Shown here in pieces: positions 25,593-35,541 of a stretch of DNA of 64,000 nucleotides. The first letter of the stretch is position 1; each line of letters begins with the position of its first letter. Origin of the DNA: Spirulina subsalsa PCC 9445 (GTDB taxonomy: Bacteria > Cyanobacteriota > Cyanobacteriia > Cyanobacteriales > Spirulinaceae). A program made the translations under genes and the position numbers. The notes below the pieces were generated by a model. The model saw only the letters and a program-made list of their open reading frames with translations. It searched no databases and was not told where the DNA came from. The stretch is taken from the NCBI RefSeq assembly GCF_000314005.1, contig NZ_JH980292.1, forward strand, positions 1,046,530 through 1,110,529, given 5' to 3'.

Positions 25593-25626
25593 GAGCGTTT
25601 AATGAATAAAAGCGCTCCCCTTTTTG
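25593..25626 (+). terminator. Terminator after ocp
   Basis: GAGCGTTT (25593-25600) can pair with AAAGCGCTC (25609-25617) with one bulged base, followed by CCCTTTTTGG. This fits an intrinsic terminator or attenuator between ocp and frp. Confidence 0.55.
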
Positions 25627-25719
25627 GTGGGATTTTTGATCGTATACTAGGGCTTAAATAATTCTTAAATAATATCGAGCAAATATCCGCTTTGGTAAGG
25701 CTCAATTGGGTAATGAAAA

Positions 25720-26040
25720 GTGAGTGAAATTGATTGGTCTGAACAGGATAAAAATGCGGCTATAGATGCCTTACAGAAGGCTTATGAACGGGAGGTTAAG
25801 ATTCTGATTGATGAGGTTAAACAAAAAGTGTTTAATCTCACGGAAGTTGACGAAGTGTGGCAATTACACGACTTTTTAAGTTCGAGAAGACATGATATTG
25901 ATGGGAAGTATGACTATCGAGATGCTGCCAGTGTGTTTGTGTTGGCCACATTAGTTAAACAGGGATGGTTAAGTCTGGAAGAATTACAGGTTTTGGGTCG
26001 AGATAAATTAGCGAAAATCTCGGCTCTGACTAGGATCTAA
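25720..26040 (+). CDS. frp: Fluorescence recovery protein FRP
   Basis: FRP (106 aa) binds active OCP and accelerates its return to the orange form, ending quenching. The sequence aligns well with the Synechocystis protein: DEVWQLHDFLSSRRHDIDGKYD carries Trp47, His50, Asp51 and Arg57, which match the functional Trp50/His53/Asp54/Arg60 there. The start is a GTG (no in-frame ATG is available), with weak ribosome-binding sequence. Placement 157 bases after ocp is the usual arrangement. Confidence 0.95.
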   Translation: MSEIDWSEQDKNAAIDALQKAYEREVKILIDEVKQKVFNLTEVDEVWQLHDFLSSRRHDIDGKYDYRDAASVFVLATLVKQGWLSLEELQVLGRDKLAKISALTRI

Positions 26041-26112
26041 TTGTCGCACCTCTTGAAGAAGGGCGGGTTGGGTCGTTCTCGGACCACCAGCCCTCACTCC
26101 TGAACCTTGAGG

Positions 26113-27369
26113 CTAGTACAATTCCGAGATCACCAACTGACTCAACTGTTGGGCTGCCCCCCCCTGGCCTCGCACTTGGGCTAACTCTCTCTTCATCGCC
26201 TCTAAACGTTCAGGATGGTCTAAATAGTCCAACATCAGTTCCCCAATTTGTTCCGGGGTGAGGGCTCCGACTAATTCCGGCACGATTTCCCGTTTGGCCC
26301 AGAGATTGGGCCAAGCATAAAGACGTTTGGTTTTCAGGGTATATTGCATCATCACCCAGTTAATCAGCAGGGCGAATCCTTTGCCGAGGAGGGGTAAGTT
26401 AGCCAGTAAACCGGGTAAACCATCCCAAGCGCGCATCGCGTCCAGTTGTTGGGTGAACATCCCCACAATCATGGGAACTCCTAGGGCTCCCAGTTGGGCG
26501 GTGTTGGCTCCAACGGTGGTGAGACAAATCCGGCATTGGGTGAGGATGTCGTAAGCGGGGAAGTCCTGCCACAGGATGATTTTCACGCCTTTGGGGGTGA
26601 GGAGATAGGGGCGCTCTCCATGGTCTGGACGGATGAGGGTTGCTCCCACATTGCCCATGCGGGAGAGGATGGGGTTATAGTCGGGGTTGGCAAATTGAGC
26701 GAGGGTGTCAATGTCTAAGGTGGGGGCAACGGGGATGACGAAACGGGTTTGGGGGCGCTTGTGGTGGATAAATTCGGCTAAGGCACAGCTAAAGGGTACC
26801 CCTTGGGTGAGTTTCATGGCTTTGGAACCGGGTAGGAGTCCAATCCATTCTTCCTCGGGGTTTTGGGGGGGGGTAAGGTTGCCGACATCGGCCATGAGGT
26901 CGCCGACGATGGTGAGTTTCGGGCGATATTTGGGGGGGGCTTGGGCGATCGCATTTTCATTCATCACACCCACACGCTGCACATATTGCAACCAACGGGG
27001 CTCCCACTCTACATAGGTAATAATCCTATAGCCTAGGCGTTTGCCCAATAACACGGCAAAGGCCTGATCTCCGCCCAAAAATAAGACTAGACCTCGTTGA
27101 TGCCAGTCCCAGTTTTCGGCGGTTTTGCCCCAGAGGAGAAAGTTCCAAAAGTGGGGCGCATCTTGTACGCGGTCAATTTGGGGGTAGGAACGGGCGATCG
27201 CACCTTCTTTTCCCGTGGCATGGGTACAAGGGGAGAGAACCAGAGAAATCCGCACTTGGGAGCGCTCCTCCCCCAGTTGTTGCGCCAAACATTCCACCAC
27301 CGGACGAACCCAAGTTGTCACTTCGCCGGGGCCGTTGGATAAAATCAGGAGGTCTATAGGCTGATTCAT
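26113..27369 (-). CDS. LpxB-like glycosyltransferase
   Basis: The 418-residue product resembles lipid-A-disaccharide synthase in outline: LLILSNGPGEVTTWVRPVV at the N-terminus, VGDLMADVGNL, IGLLPGSKAMKL, and a C-terminal LTTVGANTAQLGALGVPMIV nucleotide-sugar block. It is clearly diverged from canonical LpxB, and cyanobacteria usually carry this as a separate gene often labelled lipid-A-disaccharide-synthase-related. The substrate is unknown; a surface glycolipid is a reasonable guess. It converges with frp and shares a strand with the two small paralogues upstream. Confidence 0.75.
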   Translation of the reverse strand: MNQPIDLLILSNGPGEVTTWVRPVVECLAQQLGEERSQVRISLVLSPCTHATGKEGAIARSYPQIDRVQDAPHFWNFLLWGKTAENWDWHQRGLVLFLGGDQAFAVLLGKRLGYRIITYVEWEPRWLQYVQRVGVMNENAIAQAPPKYRPKLTIVGDLMADVGNLTPPQNPEEEWIGLLPGSKAMKLTQGVPFSCALAEFIHHKRPQTRFVIPVAPTLDIDTLAQFANPDYNPILSRMGNVGATLIRPDHGERPYLLTPKGVKIILWQDFPAYDILTQCRICLTTVGANTAQLGALGVPMIVGMFTQQLDAMRAWDGLPGLLANLPLLGKGFALLINWVMMQYTLKTKRLYAWPNLWAKREIVPELVGALTPEQIGELMLDYLDHPERLEAMKRELAQVRGQGGAAQQLSQLVISELY

Positions 27370-27381
27370 GTAGTATTCTCT

Positions 27382-27879
27382 TCAATCCTTTAAAAAGGCG
27401 AGGGTGAGTGTCTCCCCATTGCGGCGACGACTAATGGCTAATAAACCTTCCATCACTTCACCATCCCCAAGGGTATAAACTCGGAAATCTTGGGCTTGGG
27501 GACTATTAAAACCCACTGCCAGAACCTTGGGTGCATAAACATTCTCCTCTGAATCATAGTCGTAGTTCAGCTGATTGGCTATCCGATCCTCATAGTCCAG
27601 ACCTGCAACCCAGGTCGCCGCGTTTAGCTCTTGGCGAATATTCGGCTCACAGTCGGGGGTGCGTTCATAAATCAGTTTCCATTGGGGCTTCCACCTCATG
27701 AATTCTAGGTGACTACCCCCCACAAAATACTGATACTGAGCTAAGGCCAAAGCTTCCAAATCCCCATCCGGCGGAGTCTGTTCATAAAAAACCACCACTC
27801 CCCAACCATCTTGATTGGGTGGACTGTAAAAGTTCATCAGGTCTTGGGCATAGGGGGGAATTTTCGGTGATAAAGACAT
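27382..27879 (-). CDS. Hypothetical protein, tandem paralogue 1
   Basis: The 165-residue product (start MSLSPKIPPYAQDLMNFYSPP) is unrecognised. It is a clear paralogue of the next gene upstream: both begin with a P-x-Y-x-Q-D-L-x-x-F-Y-S-P-P block, share VFYE near residue 30, and end with VYT-(L/I)-G-(D/E)-x-E-x-(M/I)-x-GLL-x-ISRR-x-x-GE-x-LTLAF. The proteins are soluble with no membrane segment. It lies 12 bases upstream of the LpxB-like gene and may be cotranscribed with it. Confidence 0.65.
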   Translation of the reverse strand: MSLSPKIPPYAQDLMNFYSPPNQDGWGVVVFYEQTPPDGDLEALALAQYQYFVGGSHLEFMRWKPQWKLIYERTPDCEPNIRQELNAATWVAGLDYEDRIANQLNYDYDSEENVYAPKVLAVGFNSPQAQDFRVYTLGDGEVMEGLLAISRRRNGETLTLAFLKD

Positions 27880-27888
27880 GGGAATTAG

Positions 27889-27968
27889 GAGTAGGGAGTA
27901 GGGAATAGGCAATCTTAACTTGTCGAGATTGCCTCTTGCTTTGACGATAGGACAAACGGTTTAACTGG
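27889..27968. repeat. Heptad tract and GGCAATCT hairpin between paralogues
   Basis: AGGAGTAGGGAGTAGGG-type units are followed by a perfect hairpin, GGCAATCT paired with AGATTGCC, around TAACTTGTCG (27908-27933). Similar TTAACTTGTCAAGATT sequence is at about 5787-5803. Confidence 0.5.
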
Positions 27969-28466
27969 TCAGCCTTGCTCCTCCCAAAACGCTAGAGTGA
28001 GTATCTCACCGCTACTGCGGCGACTAATCCCTAACAGTCCTTTAATCTTTTCATCTTCGCCAATGGTATACACTCGCACGTCTTCCACCTCGGGACTGTC
28101 AAAACCTGCATTGAGGACGTCGTAGGCTTGCACATAGTTTTCATAGTTAATTTTCAGAAACTTTTGTCTCCACTTCAGAGAATCATTCCCAATGAGCATA
28201 GCTGAAACTGTCATGTGCGCGACAAAATCCGGTTTGACATCTCGGGTGGGCTTATACACTCGTTTCCAAGAGCGCATCCATGATTCAAGTCGTTGCTCCC
28301 ACTTCTGGCCGAGAAAATTTTGATAGTGCCGTAAGGCCACTGGTTCTAAATCGACTCCGGGGGAAGTCACTTCATAGAAAATGGCGACTCCAGCCCCCTC
28401 TGACGGGGGGGAGTAAAAGTCGATTAGGTCTTGAACATATTGGGGGACTTTAGCAGAGGAGGACAT
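27969..28466 (-). CDS. Hypothetical protein, tandem paralogue 2
   Basis: The 165-residue product (start MSSSAKVPQYVQDLIDFYSPP; a longer start at 28493 is possible) is the paralogue of the gene at 27382. It differs most in the middle third, where this copy is richer in Trp/Lys (LESWMRSWKRVYKPTRDVKPD). The conserved ends and variable middle suggest a shared fold with separate binding partners. I cannot assign a family. The region upstream is strongly AT-rich. Confidence 0.65.
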   Translation of the reverse strand: MSSSAKVPQYVQDLIDFYSPPSEGAGVAIFYEVTSPGVDLEPVALRHYQNFLGQKWEQRLESWMRSWKRVYKPTRDVKPDFVAHMTVSAMLIGNDSLKWRQKFLKINYENYVQAYDVLNAGFDSPEVEDVRVYTIGEDEKIKGLLGISRRSSGEILTLAFWEEQG

Positions 28467-28960
28467 CAGCACAGATATTGATTTTCTGATCAATATTTTA
28501 AGTGATGGGTAGGATGGCCTGTCAAGACTAGCTTCCTATACTATAAATTGAAAAATTTTGCAACACTGCTAATTGTCTTTTTTTTGTCAATATTTTTTTG
28601 TAAATTTTTATTTAGAATATTTTGAGTAAACACTCATCAAATTTGTCAAGTTTTGTAAAAAAATATTTTATTTTTTTTATCGAATTGTATCGAATAGGGG
28701 CGAGAACCCACATTCCATAAGCGTTTTCTGGTAAAACCACAGAAAGGTATTACTAGGGTTGAGGGGAGTTTACACCCCCCAGTGGGTTTGGGTTGCCATT
28801 CATCAGTTACCATTGCCATGTTTCTTAACAAAGCGCGATAATTTGAAACTGATGCTTTTTCACAGTTCAAGGCTTGCAGAGGGTTTTTAGTCCCCCCTCC
28901 CACCTGAAACCAGACACCTGATTTTAGTTATCGCATTTTAATTAAAGGAGACACACATTT
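28467..28960. promoter_or_regulatory. Long AT-rich leader and promoter region of chlH
   Basis: Nearly 500 bases separate divergent genes. From about 28530 to 28685 the sequence is extremely A/T-rich with runs of T and A and repeated TTTGTCAA motifs. The remaining 270 bases before chlH form a long potential leader with GC-rich hairpin-prone parts (around 28760-28790). AAAGGAG precedes the chlH ATG at good spacing. No riboswitch class is recognised. Short ORFs here look accidental. Confidence 0.5.
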
Positions 28961-31900
28961 ATGTTCACTCACGTCAAGTCCACCACTCGACGCATCACAC
29001 CAGAAAACCTCAACGGTCGGTCCGTTATGAAGGTGGTCTATGTCGTGTTAGAGCCTCAGTACCAAAGCACGCTATCGGCGGCGGTACAGTCGATTAATAA
29101 GAATAATCCCCATGTAGCCATTGACCTCAGTGGCTATTTAATTGAAGAACTGCGGGACGCTGGGAATTATGAAGACTTTAAGCAGGATGTCGCCCAGGCG
29201 AATATATTTATTGCCTCGTTGATTTTTATTGAAGAGTTGGCCGAGAAGGTGGTGGCGGCTGTGGCTCCCCACCGCGATCGCCTTGATGTGTCCGTGGTGT
29301 TCCCCTCTATGCCCCAAGTCATGCGCTTGAATAAGATGGGCAGTTTCTCCATGGAGAATTTAGGGCAAAGTAAAAGTGCGATCGCCCAATTTATGAAGAG
29401 TCGGAAAAAGAACTCCGGCTCTTCCTTCCAAGATAGTATGTTAAAGCTCCTGCGCACCCTGCCCAAGGTGTTGAAATACCTGCCCATGGATCGCGCTCAG
29501 GATGCCCGTCATTTTATGCTCAGTTTCCAGTATTGGCTGGGGGGTTCTGCTGATAATTTAGAGAACTTCCTGCTGATGTTGGCCGATAAATACGTTTTCA
29601 AAGACCAACAAAAACAAGGGGTCATCTATTCCGAACCCGTGGTATATCCCGATATGGGGGTATGGCATCCCCTCGCCCCCAAAATGTTTGAGGATGTGAA
29701 CGAATATTGGGACTGGTTCAACCAACGGGATGATATTTCCGAAGACTTACGGGACCCCCTCGCCCCCTGTGTGGGGTTAGTCCTGCAACGAACCCACTTG
29801 GTCACCGGGGATGATGCCCATTATGTGGCGATGGTGCAGGAATTGGAGGCAATGGGCGCCCGGGTGGTGGCCGTCTTCTCTGGGGGGTTAGACTTCTCCA
29901 AACCTGTGGATGAGTATTTCTGGGATAAACGGGTGAGAGGGGTTGAACCGACTCCCTTTGTGGATGTAGTGGTGTCCCTGACCGGGTTTGCCCTGGTTGG
30001 GGGGCCGGCCCGTCAAGACCATCCCAAGGCCATTGACTCCCTTAAACGCCTCAACCGTCCCTATATGGTGGCCTTACCCTTGGTCTTCCAAACCACCGAA
30101 GAATGGGAAAGCAGCGAGTTAGGATTACACCCCATCCAAGTGGCTTTACAAATTGCGATTCCTGAACTGGACGGGGCGATTGAACCGATTATCGTCTCCG
30201 GTCGGGATGGGGCAACGGGGCGCGCTATTGCTCTCCAAGACCGGATAGAGGCGATCGCGCAACGGGCGTTAAAGTGGGCGAACCTGCGCAAGAAGCCCAA
30301 AGTGGAGAAAAAAGTCGCCATTACCGTCTTTAGTTTCCCCCCTGACAAAGGGAATGTGGGCACCGCCGCCTATTTGGATGTCTTTGGCTCCATTTACGAA
30401 GTGATGAAAGCCCTCCAAAGCAATGGCTACGACATCCAAGACCTACCCGACAGCCCTCAAGCTCTAATGGAAGCCGTCATCCACGATGCCCAAGCCCAAT
30501 ATCAGAGTCCTGAACTCAATGTGGCCTATCGGATGTCGGTGATGGAATACGAACGCCTCACGCCCTATTATGAGCGTCTCAAGGAGAACTGGGGAGATCC
30601 TCCCGGACATTTAAACAGTGACGGGGAAAACCTGCTGATCTACGGGAAACAGTTCGGCAACCTCTTCATCGGCGTTCAGCCCACCTTCGGCTATGAAGGC
30701 GACCCCATGCGCCTCTTATTCTCCCGTTCCGCCTCCCCCCATCACGGTTTCGCCGCCTACTACACCTATTTAGAACGGGTCTGGCAGGCCGACGCGGTGT
30801 TACACTTTGGCACCCACGGTTCCCTAGAATTCATGCCCGGGAAACAAATGGGTATGAGTGGGGAATGCTATCCCGACAGCTTAATTGGCAATACCCCCAA
30901 CCTCTACTACTACGCCGCCAATAACCCCAGCGAGGCCACCATTGCCAAGCGTCGCAGCTATGCCGAAACCATTAGCTACCTCACCCCTCCCGCCGAAAAT
31001 GCCGGGTTATACAAAGGCCTGCAAGAACTCAGCGAGTTAATTGGCTCCTACCAAACCCTGAAAGATAGCGGTCGGGGGGTGCAAATTGTCGATACGATCA
31101 TGGATAAATGTCGCATGGTCAACCTTGACCAAGACATTCAACTCCCCGCAACCGATGCTAAAGATATGACCCCCGAAGAGCGGGATAATATTGTGGGCAT
31201 TGTGTATCGGAAGTTAATGGAAATTGAGTCTCGCCTACTGCCCTGTGGCTTGCACGTGATTGGGAAACCCCCCTCAGCAGAAGAGGCGATCGCAACTCTG
31301 GTCAATATCGCCAGTTTAGACCGGGAAGACGACAACCTGAAGAGTCTGCCCCGCATCATTGCCGAGAGTTTGGGACGCAATATTGAGGAAATTTACGGCA
31401 ATAGCGATCGCGGAATCCTGAGTGACGTAGACCTCCTGCAAAACATCACCCTCGCCACCCGCGAAGCCGTCGCCGCCCTCGTCCACGCCCAAACCGACGC
31501 AGATGGTCGCGTCTCCAAAGTTTCCGGCCTCAACCTCTTCCAGAAATTCAAAAAAGCCCCCTGGGTCGAATCTCTGGAAAACTCCGGCTATCCCAACGTC
31601 AACACCGACGACCTCAAACCCCTCTTTGAGTACCTGGAATTCTGCCTAGAACAAGTCTGTGCCGACCAAGAACTAGGCGGCCTCCTCCAAGCCCTCGAAG
31701 GGGAGTATGTCCTCCCCGGCCCCGGCGGCGACCCCATCCGTAACCCCCTTGTCCTCCCCACCGGGAAAAACATCCACGCCCTAGACCCCCAATCCATCCC
31801 CACCCTCGCCGCCGTCAAATCCGCCAAAATCGTCGTAGACCGTCTCCTAGAACGGCAACGACTCGACAACGGCGGCCACTATCCCGAAACCATCGCCACC

Positions 31901-32950
31901 GTCCTCTGGGGCACCGACAACATCAAAACCTACGGCGAATCCCTCGCCCAAATCCTCTGGATGGTGGGAGCCCGTCCCCTCCCCGATGCCTTGGGACGAG
32001 TCAACAAACTCGAACTCATCCCCCTCGAAGAACTCGGCCGCCCTCGGATTGATGTCGTCGTCAACTGTTCCGGCGTATTCCGCGACCTCTTCATCAACCA
32101 GATGAACCTCCTCGACCAGGCCGTAAAAATGGCCGCCGAAGCCGAGGAACCCCTAGAGATGAACTTCGTCCGCAAACACGCCTTAGAACAGGCCGAAGAA
32201 ATGGGCATCGGCATCCGTCAGGCCGCCACCCGCATCTTCTCCAACGCCTCCGGCTCCTACTCCTCCAACGTCAACCTTGCCGTTGAAAACAGCACCTGGG
32301 AAGAAGAGTCCGAGTTACAGGATATGTACCTCAACCGGAAATCCTTCGCCTTCAACTCCGACAATCCCGGAGTGATGGACGAACGCCGGGACATTTTCGA
32401 GGCCTCCTTGAAAACCGCCGAGGTCACATTCCAAAACCTCGACTCATCGGAAATCAGTCTGACCGACGTTTCCCACTACTTCGACTCCGACCCCACCAAA
32501 GTGGTGGCCAATCTCCGCAAGGATGGCAAAAAACCCGCCGCCTACATCGCCGACACCACCACCGCCAACGCCCAAGTCCGCACCCTCTCCGAAACCGTCC
32601 GCCTCGATGCCCGAACCAAGATGTTAAACCCCAAATGGTACGAAGGGATGCTGAGTCACGGTTACGAAGGCGTGCGCGAGTTATCTAAGCGTTTGGTGAA
32701 CACCATGGGCTGGTCTGCCACAGCCGACGCGGTGGATAATTGGGTCTATGAAGATGTGAATACCACCTTCATTGAAGACCCAGAAATGTGCAAACGTCTA
32801 ATGAACTTAAACCCCAATTCTTTCCGTAAGATGGTCGGCACTTTATTAGAAGTCAACGGTCGGGGGTACTGGGAGACTTCCGAGGAGAATTTAGACCGTC
32901 TCCGGGAGTTATACCAGGAGGTTGAAGACCGCATCGAAGGCGTTGAGTAG
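28961..32950 (+). CDS. chlH: Magnesium chelatase subunit H
   Basis: ChlH (1329 aa) is the large catalytic subunit of magnesium chelatase; with ChlI and ChlD it inserts Mg2+ into protoporphyrin IX, the first committed step to chlorophyll. The sequence is full length and continuous with family blocks such as [54 protein letters not shown] and [16 protein letters not shown]. The histidine and glutamate of the HGSLEFMPG block are conserved. Neither chlI nor chlD is close. A strong ribosome site (AAAGGAG), a long AT-rich upstream region and a strong terminator make it a single-gene unit. Confidence 0.98.
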   Translation: MFTHVKSTTRRITPENLNGRSVMKVVYVVLEPQYQSTLSAAVQSINKNNPHVAIDLSGYLIEELRDAGNYEDFKQDVAQANIFIASLIFIEELAEKVVAAVAPHRDRLDVSVVFPSMPQVMRLNKMGSFSMENLGQSKSAIAQFMKSRKKNSGSSFQDSMLKLLRTLPKVLKYLPMDRAQDARHFMLSFQYWLGGSADNLENFLLMLADKYVFKDQQKQGVIYSEPVVYPDMGVWHPLAPKMFEDVNEYWDWFNQRDDISEDLRDPLAPCVGLVLQRTHLVTGDDAHYVAMVQELEAMGARVVAVFSGGLDFSKPVDEYFWDKRVRGVEPTPFVDVVVSLTGFALVGGPARQDHPKAIDSLKRLNRPYMVALPLVFQTTEEWESSELGLHPIQVALQIAIPELDGAIEPIIVSGRDGATGRAIALQDRIEAIAQRALKWANLRKKPKVEKKVAITVFSFPPDKGNVGTAAYLDVFGSIYEVMKALQSNGYDIQDLPDSPQALMEAVIHDAQAQYQSPELNVAYRMSVMEYERLTPYYERLKENWGDPPGHLNSDGENLLIYGKQFGNLFIGVQPTFGYEGDPMRLLFSRSASPHHGFAAYYTYLERVWQADAVLHFGTHGSLEFMPGKQMGMSGECYPDSLIGNTPNLYYYAANNPSEATIAKRRSYAETISYLTPPAENAGLYKGLQELSELIGSYQTLKDSGRGVQIVDTIMDKCRMVNLDQDIQLPATDAKDMTPEERDNIVGIVYRKLMEIESRLLPCGLHVIGKPPSAEEAIATLVNIASLDREDDNLKSLPRIIAESLGRNIEEIYGNSDRGILSDVDLLQNITLATREAVAALVHAQTDADGRVSKVSGLNLFQKFKKAPWVESLENSGYPNVNTDDLKPLFEYLEFCLEQVCADQELGGLLQALEGEYVLPGPGGDPIRNPLVLPTGKNIHALDPQSIPTLAAVKSAKIVVDRLLERQRLDNGGHYPETIATVLWGTDNIKTYGESLAQILWMVGARPLPDALGRVNKLELIPLEELGRPRIDVVVNCSGVFRDLFINQMNLLDQAVKMAAEAEEPLEMNFVRKHALEQAEEMGIGIRQAATRIFSNASGSYSSNVNLAVENSTWEEESELQDMYLNRKSFAFNSDNPGVMDERRDIFEASLKTAEVTFQNLDSSEISLTDVSHYFDSDPTKVVANLRKDGKKPAAYIADTTTANAQVRTLSETVRLDARTKMLNPKWYEGMLSHGYEGVRELSKRLVNTMGWSATADAVDNWVYEDVNTTFIEDPEMCKRLMNLNPNSFRKMVGTLLEVNGRGYWETSEENLDRLRELYQEVEDRIEGVE

Positions 32951-32986
32951 GGTTTCACCTGTAATCTAACGAATCTTATAGAATAG

Positions 32987-33016
32987 AAAGGAGTGTCTAA
33001 CCAGCACTCCTTTTTT
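32987..33016 (+). terminator. Intrinsic terminator of chlH
   Basis: AAAGGAGTG pairs with CACTCCTTT around a 9-base loop, followed by a T-run. This is the clearest intrinsic terminator in the window. Confidence 0.9.
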
Positions 33017-33067
33017 CAATCTGAAAAAATATTTCTATTCTTTATCAGGTTAAACAAGTTCGAGGAG

Positions 33068-35533
33068 TCATTGGGTCAAACTTAAATCAGCCCCTTTAAA
33101 ATTAACTCCATCTATTAGGGCTCCCATTAACTTGGCTTTGCGCAAATTTGCCCCCTGAAAATTAGCCCCCGTTAGGTCAGCGGCCATGAACTTCACTCCC
33201 TCTAAATTAGCCCCCTGTAGATTGGCATAACGTAAATTTGCCCCAATAAAATTGGCATTTTTTAAACACAATCCCGCCAATTCTGCACCGGGTAAGTTCG
33301 CGTTGCGAAAATTCCGCCCCCCTTTAGCATAACGTTGTAGAATTTCTCCCACATCAGTAATATGAATTTCTCGCTGGGGAGGATGTTGGATATCTAAGGT
33401 AAAACGATCTTTCTGTTCTAAGATTTCCCGTAACTCCCGATACAACGGATAAGCCCCAATGCCACTAATATTTAACCAAGAGCGGGAACGAGTAAAGGCG
33501 ACTAATAATTGATTTCTTAGTTTAATCTCACTCTCTCTTTTTGCCACTTGATCTAATCCTACAACATAAACCATCTCGGCTTCGTGTCCTTTCGCTCGAT
33601 GAATTCGGGACACTGTAACCGCCCCATCACACCAGAATTTATTCGGTTGATAAGTCGCCCGATTTACTTCAATTTGGTTACAATCTGATGTGCTGGGAAG
33701 ATAAATATCAATGCCCTGATTGAGTAAAAATTGAGCGACTTGTTTTTCCAGTTGACGGGCTTCAAAAAAAGAGCCTAAAACAATGACCAAAATATCAGGA
33801 CTGGGGCGCAATCCTTCGTAGCGTAAATTGTGTAAAATATGCTGGGCGAGTCGGGATAGTTCTTCTTGACGAGTGGGGTAGGTATTAAAGTTTAAATAGG
33901 AGTCTGGCCATAAGCGGGGTAGGGGATTGGGGGAATGGCTGGGGGGACGATGGAGGGTAAGATAAGGGGGATGATAGGCTTCAATAGTATAACCTAGGGC
34001 TTGCCATTCTTCGGGGTGTCGTGACCCGGTGAGGAGGCCTTGCGATCGCCTAAATCCCATCGCCAGTGCTTGGGCTGTGGTTATAATGAGGTGGGGAGTT
34101 CGGTAACTTTTGCGTAGAATTTCGCTTTTTTTTATCCCCCCTTCATACTCCCCTGTCACCAGATGTCCTAAACGTTCTCCTAATACTTCACTGGCACTAG
34201 GGAAGGATAAGCTTTCTAAGCTTTGGGTTTCATCATACCCCCAAATTAAACGTCGTTGTTCGGGTTGGGTGGGGTCAACAGGACGTAATGCCTGATACGC
34301 TAACCAATAAAAGGGCTGTTTCTCTTCAAATTTGGGGGCATCCACGACTAAATCCTGTCCTTCGTCAATTAAAATGGCATCAAAAAGGGCAGGAATGGCG
34401 GCCTGTTGGAGTAATTTTAAACAAGCTTCGGCTAGGGCTTCATTGGGGTTTAAACTTTGAGTTTGATTGACGGTTAAGGGCTGAATTCCTACCGCTTGAC
34501 AAAGGAGACGATAAAACCCCGGTTGATTTTTTGCCCCCCAACCATGTAGAACTTGTAAGTTAGGATTTTGGGAGTCATAACTAACTTGATTTTGACTAAA
34601 ATAACGTAACCATTGGTCGATTTGTTTTAGGATGGGTTGGTATAAGCTACGGGAAAAAAAGACGAAAGCAATGCGCCATTGTGGGTATTTTAGATGAAAG
34701 TGGGCGGCTTTTTGGCACAAAATCGCGGTTTTTCCTGACCCAGCAATGCCTCTAATTCTCTGACATCCCGGGGGAATTTGTTTGGCAATTCGTTCTTGTT
34801 CTAAATCTAGTTCATGGATTTGTTGGCGCAGGGTTTTAATGATTTTCCCTCGATTAATTTGGGGGTTTTTATTGGGGTAAATGGGTTTACAATAGAGGGG
34901 TGTTCCTGCTATAATAGATAGGAGTAATTTCCAGTTAGGATAAGTTAATTTCTTGTTTTGGGTGAGGGGTAAAACGGCTTGAATTTTGGGGAGAAGAGAA
35001 GCGGGTTCAACTAAATCATTAACGAGATCATTTTTGAAGAGAATGGGGGGAGAACTGGGCAAGTTAGCAAAACCGCGCTGTTCCCACTCCCCTTGAGTAA
35101 TATAGGGCAGAGCGAGCAGGGCGCGGGCGGTTAGCTGGTGTTTGAGTTGGGGTTCGCGATCGCAATAATTCAACAGGGCAAAAACATGAGATTCCGCCTG
35201 TTGGTAGGGGTTGCCAAAGTTGGTATAAAAGTTTTGGTAGTGCCACTGATGACCGGAAATATTAACAATTTGTTGGATGTTAATTGACTTGACTTCAATC
35301 ACGATTAAACCCAGTTCTAAATCGACTATGAGAATATCGGGTTCTTGTCGATAATTTTCCTGTCCTGAAAAGATAGGATAGCGCCAATAGGCTAAACAGG
35401 GGCGATGTTGAAAAGCGGTTTGAATCAAGTCCCAGACGAGTTTTTCCCCAGCTTCTCCTCTCGATTCTAAAGGTTCGGTGGTGATAAAGTGACCCTGTTG
35501 GCCGGAGGGGAGGGAAAGGGCATGATCGAGCAT
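33068..35533 (-). CDS. NERD nuclease - SF1 helicase - pentapeptide repeat fusion
   Basis: The product (821 aa from the ATG at 35533; an upstream in-frame start at 35584 would overlap the preceding gene by 43 bases) has three parts. Residues about 22-130 are a NERD domain with Asp66 and the E80-V-K82 nuclease-type motif. Residues about 230-700 are a UvrD/Rep-type SF1 helicase: Walker A GIAGSGKT (262-269), Walker B ILIDEGQD (387-394), motif V-like VSRIHRAKGHEAE (641-653) and motif VI VAFTRSRS (678-685). Residues 741-817 are pentapeptide repeats (ANLQGANLEG, ANFQGANLRK). NERD-helicase proteins are suspected or shown to act in DNA repair or phage defence; the pentapeptide tail is unusual. Confidence 0.85.
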   Translation of the reverse strand: MLDHALSLPSGQQGHFITTEPLESRGEAGEKLVWDLIQTAFQHRPCLAYWRYPIFSGQENYRQEPDILIVDLELGLIVIEVKSINIQQIVNISGHQWHYQNFYTNFGNPYQQAESHVFALLNYCDREPQLKHQLTARALLALPYITQGEWEQRGFANLPSSPPILFKNDLVNDLVEPASLLPKIQAVLPLTQNKKLTYPNWKLLLSIIAGTPLYCKPIYPNKNPQINRGKIIKTLRQQIHELDLEQERIAKQIPPGCQRIRGIAGSGKTAILCQKAAHFHLKYPQWRIAFVFFSRSLYQPILKQIDQWLRYFSQNQVSYDSQNPNLQVLHGWGAKNQPGFYRLLCQAVGIQPLTVNQTQSLNPNEALAEACLKLLQQAAIPALFDAILIDEGQDLVVDAPKFEEKQPFYWLAYQALRPVDPTQPEQRRLIWGYDETQSLESLSFPSASEVLGERLGHLVTGEYEGGIKKSEILRKSYRTPHLIITTAQALAMGFRRSQGLLTGSRHPEEWQALGYTIEAYHPPYLTLHRPPSHSPNPLPRLWPDSYLNFNTYPTRQEELSRLAQHILHNLRYEGLRPSPDILVIVLGSFFEARQLEKQVAQFLLNQGIDIYLPSTSDCNQIEVNRATYQPNKFWCDGAVTVSRIHRAKGHEAEMVYVVGLDQVAKRESEIKLRNQLLVAFTRSRSWLNISGIGAYPLYRELREILEQKDRFTLDIQHPPQREIHITDVGEILQRYAKGGRNFRNANLPGAELAGLCLKNANFIGANLRYANLQGANLEGVKFMAADLTGANFQGANLRKAKLMGALIDGVNFKGADLSLTQ

Positions 35534-35541
35534 AAAGAATG

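Noticed and set aside
28646-28903. Minus-strand ORF in the chlH leader
   Set aside because: It has irregular composition, lies in the AT-rich and leader sequence and has no convincing start signal.
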